Below, one piece after another: positions 13,305 through 24,650 of a stretch of DNA of 64,000 nt (positions within the stretch are counted from its first letter, which is position 1; each line of letters opens with the position of its first letter). The stretch spans positions 345,696,638-345,760,637 of the forward strand of contig NC_058521.1 in NCBI RefSeq assembly GCF_904849725.1. The letters are read 5' to 3'. A model generated the notes under the pieces. That model did no database searches. It had not been told where the DNA came from and was given only the letters and a program-made list of their open reading frames with translations. Made by a program: the position numbers and the translations under genes. The DNA is from Hordeum vulgare subsp. vulgare (Eukaryota; Streptophyta; Magnoliopsida; Poales; Poaceae).

Positions 13305-13320
13305 TAGCTCATGATGCCAC
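13305..13320 (-). other. Primer binding site of the BARE1-like element
   Basis: Minus strand GTGGCATCATGAGCT follows the 5' LTR end CCAACA. It matches the family PBS (TGGTATCAGAGC, initiator-Met tRNA) with a few changes. Confidence 0.7.
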
Positions 13321-14733
13321 TGTTGGGGAACGTTGCATGGGAAACAAAAAATTTCCTACGCACACGAAGACCTATCATGGTGATGTTCATCTAGGAGAGG
13401 GAGATCGGATCCACATACCCTTGTAGATCGCTAAGCGGGAAGCGTTAAGAAACGCGGTTGATGTAGTGGTACAGCTTCGTGATTCAAATCACCGTCGTCC
13501 CACGATCTGTTCCGATCTAGCGCCGAATGGACGCACCTCCGCGTTCAGCACACGTACAGCTGGATGACGATATCCCACTTGGGCTGGCCTCACCAGCCCA
13601 CTAAGGGCTGGTGCGCCACCCTTGGACTATTGGGCTCACTCCCGGGTGAGTGGGCCCCTCCCGGTAAAGATCCGGAACCCATTTTTCACTCCCGGTACAC
13701 TGCCGGTAATGCCTGAAATCTTTCCGGAGACCAAATAAACCATCCTATATATCAATCTTCGTTTCCAGACCATTTCGGAAACCCTCGTGACGTACTTGAT
13801 CTCATCCGGGACTCCTAAAAACCTTCGGTCACCAACACCTATAACTCAACTATACCAAAACGTCACCGATCCTTAAGTGTGCAGACCCTGCGGGTTCGAG
13901 AACTATGCAGACATGACTTGAGATAGTCCCCGGTCAATATCCAACAGCGGGACCTGGATGTCCATATTGGATCCTACATATTCTACAAATATCTTATCGG
14001 TTGAACCTCTGTGCCAAGGATTCATATAATCCTGTATATCATTCCCTTTGTTCTTCGGTGCGTTACTTACCCGAGATTTGATCATTGGTATCCCTATACC
14101 TATTTCAATCTCGTTACCAGCATGTCTCTTTACTCGTTCCGTAATACAAGATCTTGTGATTAACACTTGAGTCACATTGCTTGCAAGGCTTATATGTGAT
14201 GTTGTATTACCGAGTGGGCCCCGAGATACCTCTCCGTCACACGGAGTGACAAATCCCAGTCTTGATTCATGCTAACTCAACGGACACCTTTGGAGATACC
14301 TCTAGAGCACCTTTATAGTCACCCAGTAACGTTGCGATGTTTGATAAACACAAGGTATTCCTCCGAGGTCAGTGAGTTACATAATCTCATGGTCATAGGA
14401 ATGAATACTTGACACCTAGAAAACAATAGCAACAAAATGACACGATCACATGCTAAGTTTTTAATTTGGGTCTTGTCCGTCACATCATTCTCCCAATGAT
14501 GTGATCCCGTTATCAAGTGACAACACTTGTCTATGGTCAGCAAACCTTGACCATCTTTGATAAACGAGCTAGTCAACTGGAGGCTTACTAGGCACAGTGT
14601 TTTGTCTATGTATCCACACATGTTTTTGAATTTCCAATCAATACAATTATAGCATGGATAATAAATGATTATCATGAACAAAGAAATATAATAATAACTA
14701 ATTTATTATTGCCCCTAGGGCATATTTCCAACA
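13321..14733 (-). repeat. 5' LTR of the BARE1-like element, promoter deleted
   Basis: 1413 bp. Relative to the 3' LTR, about 380 bp corresponding to 6786-7166 are missing: after GATGACGAT the sequence jumps to CCCACTTGGG. The lost part includes the TATA box and the transcription start region, so this copy cannot start its own genomic RNA in the usual way. Confidence 0.85.
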
Positions 14734-14738
14734 TTATC

Positions 14739-15172
14739 CACTATGTCGTGAGATTGATGTTGCTATGACTTTGCTATGCTTAATGCTTGTCACTCGGGCC
14801 CGAGTGCCATGATTTCAGATCTGAACAGTTTATGTTTTCACTAATATATTTGTGTTTTAGATCCGATTTTGCAAGTTGTATGCATCTGCTATGTGTTATG
14901 ATCTGCATCCCCCAGGGAGACAATATCTGGGATTCATTCATGTGAGTACCGTAGTTTGAGAAGTTCATGTATTCACTATGTGTTAATGCTTTGTTCTGGT
15001 CCTCTTTTAAAAGGAGGCCATCATATCCCTTAGTTTTCTTATGGACCCCGCTGCTATGGGAGGGTAGGACAAAATATGTCATAAAGTTCTTTTCCATAAG
15101 CATGTATGACTATTTACAGAATACATGCCTATGTTTTATTGATGAACTGGAGCTAGTTATGTGTCGCCCTAG
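14739..15172 (+). repeat. 3' LTR of element A, piece 2
   Basis: Resumes CCACTATGTCGTGAGATTGA in register with the uninterrupted solo LTR at 32235, and stops at 15172, where CACTA-1 begins. Confidence 0.8.
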
Positions 15173-15560
15173 CACTACAGGAATCAACTTCTTTGTTGTA
15201 TGCCATGGCAGATGGCAAAGGGATGTGCCATAGACACAACAATATCCAGTGTAGGTTGCACCGGTAAAAAGGTCCTTTGCCATCAGCCGCGTGACAGTGG
15301 ACGACAAAGATCTTTGCCATCTGTCTACCATAGCAAGCAGACGGCAAACGAAGCTAGACGACAACCAAAAGGGGTGACTCCGTTAGATAGCTAATGGAGC
15401 CTTTGCCGTCTGTCGCCTGGGAGGTCTTTGCCGTATGCCGGGGCGGCCCTTTGCCATTTGCCAGGTGGCGGCCCTCTTCCGTCTACCGAAGGCCCTTTGC
15501 CTTCTACGGGGGGCGCCCTTTGCCATCTGGAGATGGAAAAGAGCCTATATTGCTCCTTTT
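15173..15560 (+). repeat. CACTA-1 left terminus and subterminal repeats
   Basis: TIR CACTACAGGAAT followed by many copies of TTTGCCATCTG or close variants (for example near 15280, 15318, 15410 and 15450) in both orientations. These arrays are the presumed transposase-binding region in CACTA elements. Confidence 0.75.
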
Positions 15561-15585
15561 TTGTTTGTTTCTTTTATTTACCTGC

Positions 15586-15602
15586 ATATATATATATATA
15601 TC

Positions 15603-15630
<28 letters not shown>
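15586..15630. repeat. (TA)n microsatellite
   Basis: Nearly pure TA dinucleotide run with one TCTA interruption, inside the left part of CACTA-1. Confidence 0.9.
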
Positions 15631-15633
<3 letters not shown>

Positions 15634-15795
15634 TCATACATCTTCAACACGTATATTTCACAACATATATATTTCCAACATCATCATGAAATATTTAACA
15701 AGCTAGAGAACACATTGGCTAGCACAATAATTCATCTATATAAACATACATAAGTTTTACATTGTTCATCAATACAAATGGAAAAAAACTAAACA

Positions 15796-15895
15796 CTAGC
15801 AGTCCATCAATGTGACCTTCCATGAAGTGAACCAAATCTTCAAACAAACCCTTCGATGACTTATCGGCTGCCTTGCTTGAGGAAGAGTGTCACTA
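15796..15895 (-). pseudogene. Possible C-terminal exon of a CACTA-1 gene
   Basis: On the minus strand one frame reads HSSSSKAADKSSKGLFEDLV then HFMEGHIDGLLVF and a stop. It sits about 600 bp inside the left terminus, where the last exon of a minus-strand CACTA gene is often found. There is no domain match, so this is tentative. Upstream exons cannot be followed because the Gypsy element interrupts at 16445. Confidence 0.25.
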
Positions 15896-16444
15896 AAATG
15901 GAGACGAACCGGAATCATGTCCGATCTTGTTTCCTGATTGAGTAAAAAAAAGACTAATTATTATCACTATTCGATTTCGAACTTTCAGTAAAAAATACTA
16001 TAATTTGCATTCTAATTTTTTATGAAGCACATTTGGAGGCCAGTTCACCCGAAAAACGGTGTGGCGTGTACGACATTTGTACGATGACGTGTTAGGCAAC
16101 AAAATATTATTCGTGCACAATCACACCAACAAACACTATGAATGTACACGAACGAGAGGCATTACTCACAATGGTGGGGTACCCGCCTTGCTGGGCTCGT
16201 CCAGGCCAAAGAGAGCCTCCTAGTTGTCTATTGGTGGGTGACTTACACAAGGAAGCTTCTCAGGGTGGCTATGCATCATCCGATGATCCCGGACGCCGCA
16301 CGCCCAAGCGACTCAACTGGAGTGTACATGACATTGGATGGCGAGTACGTGCCCGAGGCCATCGTGATTGGGCGGCTTGTGTCGGGCCCGCGTCTCCACG
16401 TGATGACCTACACAAACTGAAACGCCATTCATTCTATAGCAACA
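15896..16444. other. CACTA-1 interior, unassigned
   Basis: A plus-strand frame at 16142-16420 (92 codons, containing MHHPMIPDAARPSDSTG) and competing minus frames are open over the GC-rich part. I recognise none of them. The last five bases, CAACA (16440-16444), are the expected left TSD of the Gypsy element that follows. Confidence 0.3.
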
Positions 16445-19400
16445 TGTAACGACTAAGATGCGGTCCTTACCGATCTGGAGATCGAGGCCCTGAATTGGAA
16501 AGAAGCGCATCTAAGCGTTTCGCAAACATGGTAACATAGCACATACATAAATAATAGAGGAATGACAATCACGCATACAGTCATCTCATTAGTATATCAG
16601 AGTACATCACGCATAGAGTCAAGGTAGTTCCGCTACGGACTACAGAACATGGGAAATGACTATGCTACCCTGCCTGCTGGCCCACGATCACGACCACGCC
16701 TCAATCTTCTGGATAGTTCACGTACAGGCGGTCGTTCTCCTCATCGTACTGCCACGCCAGCTGCGTGCCGTCGGGATAACCTGTATCGGGGGTACATGAA
16801 CCTGTTGGTGTTGTGAAGGAATCTGTGAGCCATGGGGACTCAGCAATCTATGACCTCGGTGCCAGAACTAGTCAAGTTATTAGGTTGGTAAGGTGGAGTA
16901 TTTAGGTTGCAGCATCCTAAGCTTAAATATGGTGGCTAACTTACGTAGAACATGAATGAAGGTGGTCTATTCTAGCGGTCGATAGTAGATGATCACTAAG
17001 TGATCCTGAACACCTACCTACGTCAATCATAACCCCACCGTGTTCCCAGTCGAAGAGAGATCTTCGAAGGGGACAGTCACGGTTACGCACACAGGTGGCA
17101 ATTTTATTAGCTTATGTTTAAGTTATCTATTACCGCATGTTAACAAATTTTCCAAGTTGCCACATAACCGCAGGCACGGCTTTCCGAAAGATTAAACCCT
17201 GCAGGGGTGCTCCAACTAGTCCATCACAAACGTACATGGGCCGCAAAGTAATCCTCTATCACAAATCTCGTGATCTCGTCGGATTCCTTAGAGGAAAACC
17301 TCAACTCTGGGGAGAACCAAAGCTTCACCGGGATTCCTATACGCAAGATATATCGCTAAGATAAGACAAGACTAGTAGGACCTCCCAACGTGTCGACGAC
17401 CCTGATAAGAGTCGCATATCTCAGTCTCAGGACACGCCGGATGAGCGTACAGTGGCCTGATAGAAATCTCTCAAGTTGCCCTGAGTTGGCCGTGCACAGT
17501 GCTCTAGTTTGGACCAACACTCATGAGGAGCATTGGCTTGGGTTCTTGATTAAATTCCTTGGGGAGGCCATTCCCTATGCAGATTATTATTAAGTGATTA
17601 GCAAATTAACACCATTGTTGGGTCCTGCCGGACAAGTCTTAACACTACGCGATTTATCGACGGGGTCCCCATAACAACCCGGAACGTGTTAGGAGCGATC
17701 ATTATGGAATCAAACACCGGTAGCCGGTACCTATGGCGGCAATAAAGGAACAAAGCACACGGCAAAAGGCTAGGCCTTTCGTTATTTACCAAGTATATAG
17801 GTGCATTAATTAAATAACATAATTAAGATAATGATATCAGGCTCATGTTATCACATGAGGCGAAGCACCTGCATCTAGCAACGCTAACATTAGTAGCTGA
17901 GCAAAGCCTACTTAGCCATTCAAGTTTGCTAGGAAGGGATAAGTGTTTGGGTTTCATGGCAATTCAGCAGGCAATTATTTCTGTGGTAGGCAGCGAGCAT
18001 ATGACAAGGAAACATAAACTATCATAACAAGTCTAGAGATGGAATCAAGGTCATATCATCTTGCGTGTGATATCCTCAGCTTGGAATGGTTCTTGATCGT
18101 CCTGCACGTACTCTCCCGAATCCACGTACTCATTCTCCGATTCCGGTGCTACCCAACATAATAATAACATCCAATGAACAAAGGCACCTCAAGATGCAAC
18201 AAGCACATGACGCATGAGATGAATATGAGCATGCATCACTATTTCTATCACTAGCACAAGCATGAGAAGTAAATACATGTTCCTGGACAGAACTGCATCC
18301 TAATCTATCTTGACATGCATGATAATGAAATGATCAGATGCGTCTCGTGAAAACGATGCAAAACCATATATAGAACATTACAACCAGAGGTACGGATCAA
18401 CGGGAATCAACGAAACAAGATATGAGGTGCTACGTGTCAAATTCATCAAATCACACCCCAATGGCTCAACTCTGGTATTCTCAGGTTGCCAAGACATAAA
18501 ACAATCCAACATTGATGGGGTGGAGCAAATAAGAACACCACATCACCAACTAAGCACTCACAAACATCAAAATACCAAAACTACACAATCTGCCATAAAC
18601 TGCATCATAGCACTTTGTGAGCTACATGCAAAGCACCTAGAGCCACCCAAACATGCCAAATAAGATATGTGGCTGTAGCTATCCAAGATTACTACAAGCA
18701 CAAGCAAAATTATCACACAAAGGAGTTAAACACAGAAAGTTTCAAAGCTGCAAACTTGCCCAAAAATATCAGATTTCAGGGACTTGGTGAAAATTCCAGA
18801 TTCTCACTATCTGTTTATGCTCTGAAGCATTATGACAGCAGCCAAAACAATATCTACAGGACTCCAAATGGAATGAAAATTTACATGCAGCAAGGCAAAC
18901 ATATAAGCTTCAACTTTACAGTTGAAAGCTAAGGCTGAATCACAACACATTGACCTGCACAAGCTCATCTACCGGAGAAGAAAACATAAACAGATTCTCA
19001 GACTTGGTGAAAATCTCAGAAAATCTCAGATTTTCACTAATCTGGAATTTCAGCCACATGCTTATTTTGATTGGGCACAACTTGCACATATGGAATCGTA
19101 ATCATGAAATGAAACCAACATGTGGTAGAGGGGGTCACCCTCTACTACCACAACCAAGAAGCAAACCCTTGGGCTCACCACATCACATGGAACCAAGCTC
19201 TAAACATGGAACAAAACTGAAATATGTCATCTTCAGAAAATGTACCAAAGGAAAAAATGACTTCACCAATGCATTCCTGGGATCTTTCTACCCCAAAAGC
19301 ATATAAAATACCTATGCACTTACTTGGAACAAGTGGGCACAAACTAGGAAATGAAATCTACATAGAATCGTATCTAGTGAATAGTGCATCATCACATGTG

Positions 19401-20092
19401 CTATTCACTAGAACAAAACCTACATAAGCATATACACACTCACACATGGCCAATGGTGGCATGAGGGTTTAGACCCCATGCATGTGTGCCATAGCACATC
19501 TCCATTCTCACACAAATAACACTAGCACAAGCAAATCACATCTACACATGCTATATAGAACTAGTTCCCACATGGCGCTCACATAAGCACTACAAGGGAA
19601 CACCACCTAGTGCCATGACACCCACAAGGTACACACCCACGCATGGATCTACACATGCATACATACAACACCACCTACACATGCTAAGCATAACATGCAC
19701 CACTAGTGCAACCCCACACACCGAAATATGTGGTGAGGGGGAAACCATCCACACACATACACACACTCTACTTGCACGCTAGGGCATGAGCTAAATGCAC
19801 AAACACAACCACACCCTACACCAAAGCTCATAAGTTGCATCTACATGATCTATCCTAGTGCATCACCACATCAACACTATGCTTGCAAGTATGAAATCAG
19901 TCCACACAAGAGCTACTACCAAGTAAACCTACACCCACAAGATATACAAACACCACCTAGCAATACACAAGCACCTCATGCTGATTTTTAGGAAGGAAAA
20001 AATATTCCTCCATGGTGCAAGTGCACCACAGCACCAAGTACACATACAAAGGGAAACGCACAAGAGCAAAAAGGAAAAAAAATATAACAAGA

Positions 20093-20161
20093 GGGGTCAG
20101 GATTCGAACCCTGAACCTCCTGGTGCTCAACTCTGCATCTCTACCACTCTGCTAGGCAGCC
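20093..20161 (-). other. tRNA-like module 1 (A box and B box)
   Basis: The minus strand has TAGCAGAGTGG (20154-20144), an A-box-like D-arm, and GGTTCGAATCC (20110-20100), a perfect B box, 33 nt apart as in real tRNAs. The T-arm TCAGG...CCTGA pairs. The acceptor stem does not pair, so it is tRNA-derived or mimetic rather than a functional tRNA. Confidence 0.45.
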
Positions 20162-20258
20162 AGCGCTCGACAAAACAGGCTAACACAGCAAGGTAAGCTT
20201 CCTTGCTGTGGCAATATACTGTTGCCCGAAAACATAATGCAAAAGGGGGGAGTGCATC

Positions 20259-20324
20259 CCCTGGGATTCGATCCCTGCACCTGTCGATAACACACACACA
20301 TATCAACCACTGCGCTACGATACG
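20259..20324 (-). other. tRNA-like module 2 (A box and B box)
   Basis: The minus strand has TAGCGCAGTGG (20317-20307), a consensus A box, and GGATCGAATCC (20274-20264), a B box with one mismatch, 32 nt apart. Same orientation as module 1 and about 160 bp upstream of it in the LTR sense. The acceptor stem is not maintained. Confidence 0.45.
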
Positions 20325-21029
20325 GCTACTGACAAAGAAGGGATGTGGAACAAGGTAAACTACCACTACTCCTGTCTCTGCTCTACACCTGCGCGCCGGC
20401 GACAGAGTGGCCGACGTGGTGCACTACTACTGCTGCAGATCCTACGAGGGGTATGCCAACTACCTACTACATGCTACTACAAAGGGAAGCAAGCCCTGCT
20501 CTGCCCTAGCGCTACCCTACAACCACCACAACCACGGCAACCCTGCAACAACCGATCTACACCTGGTACAGAGACTCGCCGGCGTCGATCTACGCGAAGC
20601 TACCGAGGAGGAAGGAAGGAGGGGATGTTCCTTACCTAGGGAAGGAAGAGGGGAGGCTGAAGCTGATTGGAGGAGAAGCCGGAGGGGGAAGTAGACGATT
20701 GGAGGAATCCCCTACTGCAGGTCGACGTGGTGGAAGGAGAGCACCGTGGCCGAGGCAATGGCGAGCTCCGGGCCATCGATGAGGTCGCTCCTCGACCTCA
20801 GCGATGGCGGGACTGGAGCGTGGGGTGATCTCCCGTGCCCCTGGATATGGCGGCGGCGCCGGACGTCGACCGAGGCGGGGGTAGACGGCGACGACGCTTC
20901 TCTCTCTCTCTGCTGCAACTACAGGACTTACCAGGAGGGGAGAAACAGAGATGGGGAATTGAGAGAGGTGGCGGCGGCGGATGGGAGAGAGGGGAAAACC
21001 TAGAAGAGGGGCGAGGCACGGACGCCCAT

Positions 21030-21038
21030 GTTATAAGG
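21030..21038 (-). promoter_or_regulatory. Candidate TATA box in the long LTR
   Basis: Minus CCCCTTATAACATG lies about 0.8 kb into the LTR, just upstream of a GC-rich block typical of a leader. No transcription data support it. Confidence 0.3.
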
Positions 21039-21859
21039 GGGGTCCTCAACGGTTGTGCCTCACGGCGGCAGCTCCTTCTCTCTCTGATGGGGACGAAAAG
21101 GAGGCAGAGGGGAGTAGACGCAGTCAGAGGAGGAAGGAGGTCGTGGGAGATGGGCTAGCGCGCGGGGGAGGGAGAGACTGGGCCGGCCTGTGGGAGTAAG
21201 CCCACAGGTGGCGCAACATAGAGGAAAAGACTTCCCTGGCTTTCCTATTTACAGAAAAAAACAGAGAAGGAAAGAAATTCATAAGGAAAACTACAAGTGC
21301 TAAAAATAACACTAGCACATCCGTGGACATGAAAAATCAAGACCTATTTAATAAAAATAGAAGCAAGAGTTTAGGAGCAAGTAAATATTTTACAAAACAA
21401 CATTAGCTTGATCTGTTTTGTAATTATATGCACCTTTAAATCATGTTTTTAAAGAAGCAATTTCACACCACAAATACACCCCAAACAAGGGCTGAATCAG
21501 GGACATTTTAAAAACAGAAAAGGACCAAGTGAATCTTGATGTTGACGTGAAATAGAGAGGTGGGGAAGATGGTTTGAAACCTAAGCAATCACAAGGTTCA
21601 ACTCCTACTATCACATGCACTCTCCACACAATCTTCACCTCTGACATCACCAGATAAGATCACAAGCATCACACGAAATTATCTGACCACAAAGCAACAA
21701 AACATGACACATGGAATGATATGATATGGCATGCATGCAAAGGAAGAAAATAAAAAGGTGACACATGAAATCATAGCATTGAACCTCTCATAGCATTGAC
21801 AAGGTGGACCCACATAAGAAGGTTCCAAAAGTGGAAGGTTACACACTTGGGGCATTACA

Positions 21860-21871
21860 AACTCTCCCACA
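21860..21871 (-). other. PPT of the chromovirus-like element
   Basis: Minus GTGGGAGAGTT immediately before the LTR start TGTAATGCC. About 25 bp separate it from the polyprotein stop at 21897. Confidence 0.7.
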
Positions 21872-21896
21872 CTACAAAAAGATCTTGCCCCGAGAT

Positions 21897-24304
21897 CTAC
21901 GCGTGAAAAAACTCCGGAAATTCAGAACGGAGGTGGTCCTCGTGTTCCCAATTAGCCTCTTTATCAGAATGGTGTGACCATTGCACTTTGAGCAATTTGA
22001 CAGTCTTGTTGCGGGTCTTGCGCTCAGTCGCCTCGAGAACCGCAACTGGATGCTCACGATAAGATAGGTCAGGCTGAAGGTCGATGTCTTGAAGATGAAC
22101 AGTGCGCTCGGGGGTCTTGAAGCACTTCCGGAGCTGAGAAACATGGAACACATCATGGACATTTGCAAAGTTTGACGGGAGCTCGAGCTGGTACGCAAGG
22201 TCGCCTCTCTTGCCAACCACTCTGAACGGACCAGCGAAATGAGGCGCAAGCTTGCCTTTGATGCCAAAGCGCTGCATACCCTTCATAGGCGACACCTTGA
22301 GATAGACAAAGTCATCAAGCTCATAAGACATGTCATGGTGCTTGCTATAATAATAGCTCTTCTGACGGGACTGGGCTGCTCTGAGGTTGTCGCGAATGAC
22401 CCGACACATCTTCTCAGCTTCTTCTATCAAATCATTCCCAAGGATCTGACGCTCGCCGGTCTCGGACGAGTTGAGCGGGGTACGTCACTTCCTGCCATAG
22501 AGAATTTCAAACGGAGCCTTGCCGGAACTAGCTTGATAACTGTTGTTATACGAGAACTCCGCAAAAGGCAGACAATCCTCCCACATCGTGCCAAAAGAGA
22601 TAACACAGGCTCTCAGCATATCCTCAAGAACTTGATTGACTCGCTTCACTTGACCACTAGTCTGAGGATGGAACATTGTGCTGAAGCGGATCTTCGTGCC
22701 CATTGCAGACTGAAAAGAGTCCCAGAACTTGGAAGTGAAGATACTTCCATGATCCGAAGAGATCATCATAGGAACACCGTGCAAGGACACAATCCTGGAG
22801 GTGTACAACTCTACAAGCTGATCTACGGAAATGGATTCCTTGACTGGAAGAAAATGAGCCACTTTACTCAACTTGTCGATGACGATGAAGATGGCATCAT
22901 TACCCTTCTTAGACTTTGGAAACCCGGTGACGAAATCCATCTCAATGTGATCGAACTTCCACTCGGGAATCGGCAAAGCCTGCAAAAAACCTGCTGGACG
23001 TTGATGCTCTCCTTTCACCCTTCGACATACATCACATTCATTTACGAACTGAGAAATCTCACGCTTCAAACGAGTCCACCAGAAGGTCTGTTTCAAGTCA
23101 TGGTACATCTTGGAGCTTCCAGGATGAATAGAGAGCGGGGAGTTATGAGCTTCTTCCATGATTACCTTTCTGAGATCACCTTTCGGGACGACAAGGCGAT
23201 CCTCAAAGAACAACGTGTCTCTGGCATTAACAGTGAAGCACTTATACTTGGGAAGACTCTTTGCCACGCCAATCTTGACTTTCTTCACCATTGCATCAAG
23301 AAGTTGTGCTGCTCGGACCTGATCTTCCAAGGTAGGAGAGATCTGAAGGTTTGCAAGAAATCCCTGAGGTACCAACTGAAGGTTGAGCTTCCTGAAATAC
23401 TCACAAAGACCAGGCTAGAGAGGTTGCAGAATCAGACTGTTGCAGTACGCCTTCCTGCTCAAGGCATCTGCCACGACATTAGCTTTGCCTGGCGTGTACT
23501 CAACACTCAGATTAAAATCCTGGAGCATTTCCACCCAACGTGTTTGCCGAAGATTCAAATTAGGTTGAGTGAAGATGTACTTGAGACTCTTGTGATCGAT
23601 GAAAACTTCAACCTTTCGTTCCAACAAGAGGTGTCTCCAAGTCATCAGAGTGTGTATCACAGCTGCTAGCTCAATATCATGCACAGGATAGTTCTTCTCC
23701 GCTGGCTTCAACTGCCTGGAGGTATAAGCAACCACTTTCTTCTCTTGCATCAGAACTGCATCAAGACCCTGTAGAGAAGCGTCATAGAACACCTGGTAAG
23801 ACTTGGAATCATCCGGGGGAACCAAGACTGGAGTGGAGGTAAGCTTCTCTTTGAGTGTGTCGAAGGCCAACTGACACTCTGGAGACCAAGCATACTTAAC
23901 ACCCTTCTGAAGAAGACTTGAGAGCAGCTTGGCGATCTTGGAGAAGTTCTCAACGAACCTTCTGCAATAGTCTGCAAGCCCGAGAAAGCTTCGAAGCTGC
24001 TTCACATTCTGTGGAGGCTCCCATTCAACAATGGTCTGCACCTTGGACGGATCAACTTTAATGCCCTCGGCAGAGATAATGTGACCAAGATAGATGACTT
24101 CTTTCAGCCAGAACTCACACTTGGAAAACTTGGCATACAATTTGTACTCCCTCAGCTTATCAAGCACCAATCTGAGATGTTCTTCATGTTCTTCCTCAGT
24201 TTCAGAAAAGACCAGAATGTCGTCGAGATAGAGCAAGACAAAGTCATTCTTGAACGGAGAGAATATGTAGTTCATCAATCAACAGAATGTCGGAGGAGCA
24301 TTAG
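21897..24304 (-). pseudogene. Gypsy pol polyprotein (RT-RNase H-integrase-chromodomain), broken
   Basis: One minus frame runs from 24304 to 21897 with two clear internal stops: TAG at 23415-23417 between RNase H and integrase, and TGA at 22485-22487 after YGRK; another stop follows TFC near 24283. RT keeps the catalytic [10 protein letters not shown]; its N-terminal half is gone. RNase H shows FYDASLQG and the ELAAV acidic segment. Integrase has the HHCC finger (SIHPG...CDVC), Asp in MDFVTGFPK and Asp in SSDHGSIF. The third catalytic position, 35 residues later, is Lys in SGQVKRVNQ instead of Glu. The tail LLKVQWSHHSDKEANWEHED is chromodomain-like. No active enzyme is expected. Confidence 0.85.
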
Positions 24305-24510
24305 CACTACAACAAAACGTACTTTAAGTAACACAATCATGTAACGAATAAAAATATGTGTTACAAGTAAAATTATAGTAACACGTCATTTGTGTGGAAC
24401 GAAGGCAGTAACACATACAATATGTGTTCGAAAGATGTGTTACATATATATTGTGTTAGTAACATATAAATTTGTATTGGTGGCGATGTGTTACAAACTA
24501 CATCACATAA
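24305..24510 (+). mobile_element. Terminus of a second CACTA (CACTA-2)
   Basis: Begins CACTACAACAAAACGTAC exactly where the RT reading ends, followed by at least eight TGTGTTAC/GTAACACA motifs in both orientations within 200 bp. This is the layout of a CACTA subterminal region. The matching right terminus (ending TTTTGTTGTAGTG) is not found before 28596. Confidence 0.6.
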
Positions 24511-24567
24511 CCATGCGTTGATACATAGTATTACAAGATTATAGGAAGAAATAGAAAATAAAAACGA

Positions 24568-24650
24568 CTCCCTCCATTTCATAATTCTTGTCATGGTTTT
24601 AGTTCAAAATTTGAACTAAAACAAAGACAAGGATTATGTCACGCGGGGAA
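24568..24650. mobile_element. Stowaway-like MITE
   Basis: Starts CTCCCTCCATTTCATAATTC and contains a central near-palindrome (TTTTAGTTCAAA / TTTGAACTAAAA). The right end is a decayed inverted copy (GATTATGTCACGCGGGGAA) followed by TA. About 83 bp, as for Thalos-type Stowaway elements. The left TA is mutated. Confidence 0.65.

Larger units (their letters stand above)
6534..14733 (-). mobile_element. BARE1/WIS/Angela-like Copia element
   Basis: Both LTRs start TGTTGGGGAACG on the plus strand and end TTCCAACA; on the minus strand they read TGTTGGAAATATGCCC, the hallmark of BARE1/WIS/Angela. A PBS at 13305-13320 and a PPT at 8257-8271 fix the minus orientation. The TSD is GTATC (6529-6533) against TTATC (14734-14738), one mismatch. 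Total length is 8.2 kb. Element A's LTR resumes in register at 14739. The coding region is strongly decayed, with only short recognisable patches. Confidence 0.9.
16445..21859 (-). repeat. Long 3' LTR (about 5.4 kb)
   Basis: Minus strand starts TGTAATGCCCCAAGTGTG next to the PPT and ends CTTAGTCGTTACA at 16445, a proper TG...CA pair. Since the 5' LTR is absent, the far end rests on the TG/CA rule and on an abrupt change at 16445. The interior holds tRNA-like modules, a GC-rich G/A block (20350-21200) and AT-rich stretches. Plus-strand ORFs here are not genes. Confidence 0.6.
16445..24304 (-). mobile_element. Chromovirus-like Gypsy element with a 5.4-kb LTR, 5' half missing
   Basis: Minus-strand order is RT (partial), RNase H, integrase and C-terminal chromodomain-like tail, then a PPT, then a very long 3' LTR. 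The element stops in the middle of RT at 24304, where a CACTA terminus starts; gag, protease, the RT N-terminus and the 5' LTR are not found in the window. The integrase-last gene order is the Gypsy arrangement. The long LTR recalls Sukkula/Erika-type Triticeae elements, but the name is unproven. Confidence 0.8.

Noticed and set aside
15394..15753. 119-codon plus ORF with Tyr/Ile repeats
   Set aside because: It is made of subterminal repeats and a TA microsatellite.
16142..16420. 92-codon plus ORF as a host gene
   Set aside because: It is short, unrecognised and within CACTA-1; competing frames are open on both strands.
20343..21199. Several plus and minus ORFs of 70-107 codons
   Set aside because: GC-rich leader-like part of the long LTR; frames disagree and no motif is seen.
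22239..23669. 476-codon plus-strand ORF
   Set aside because: It is antisense to the Gypsy RNase H-integrase-chromodomain region, whose minus frame carries clear motifs; the plus translation has none.
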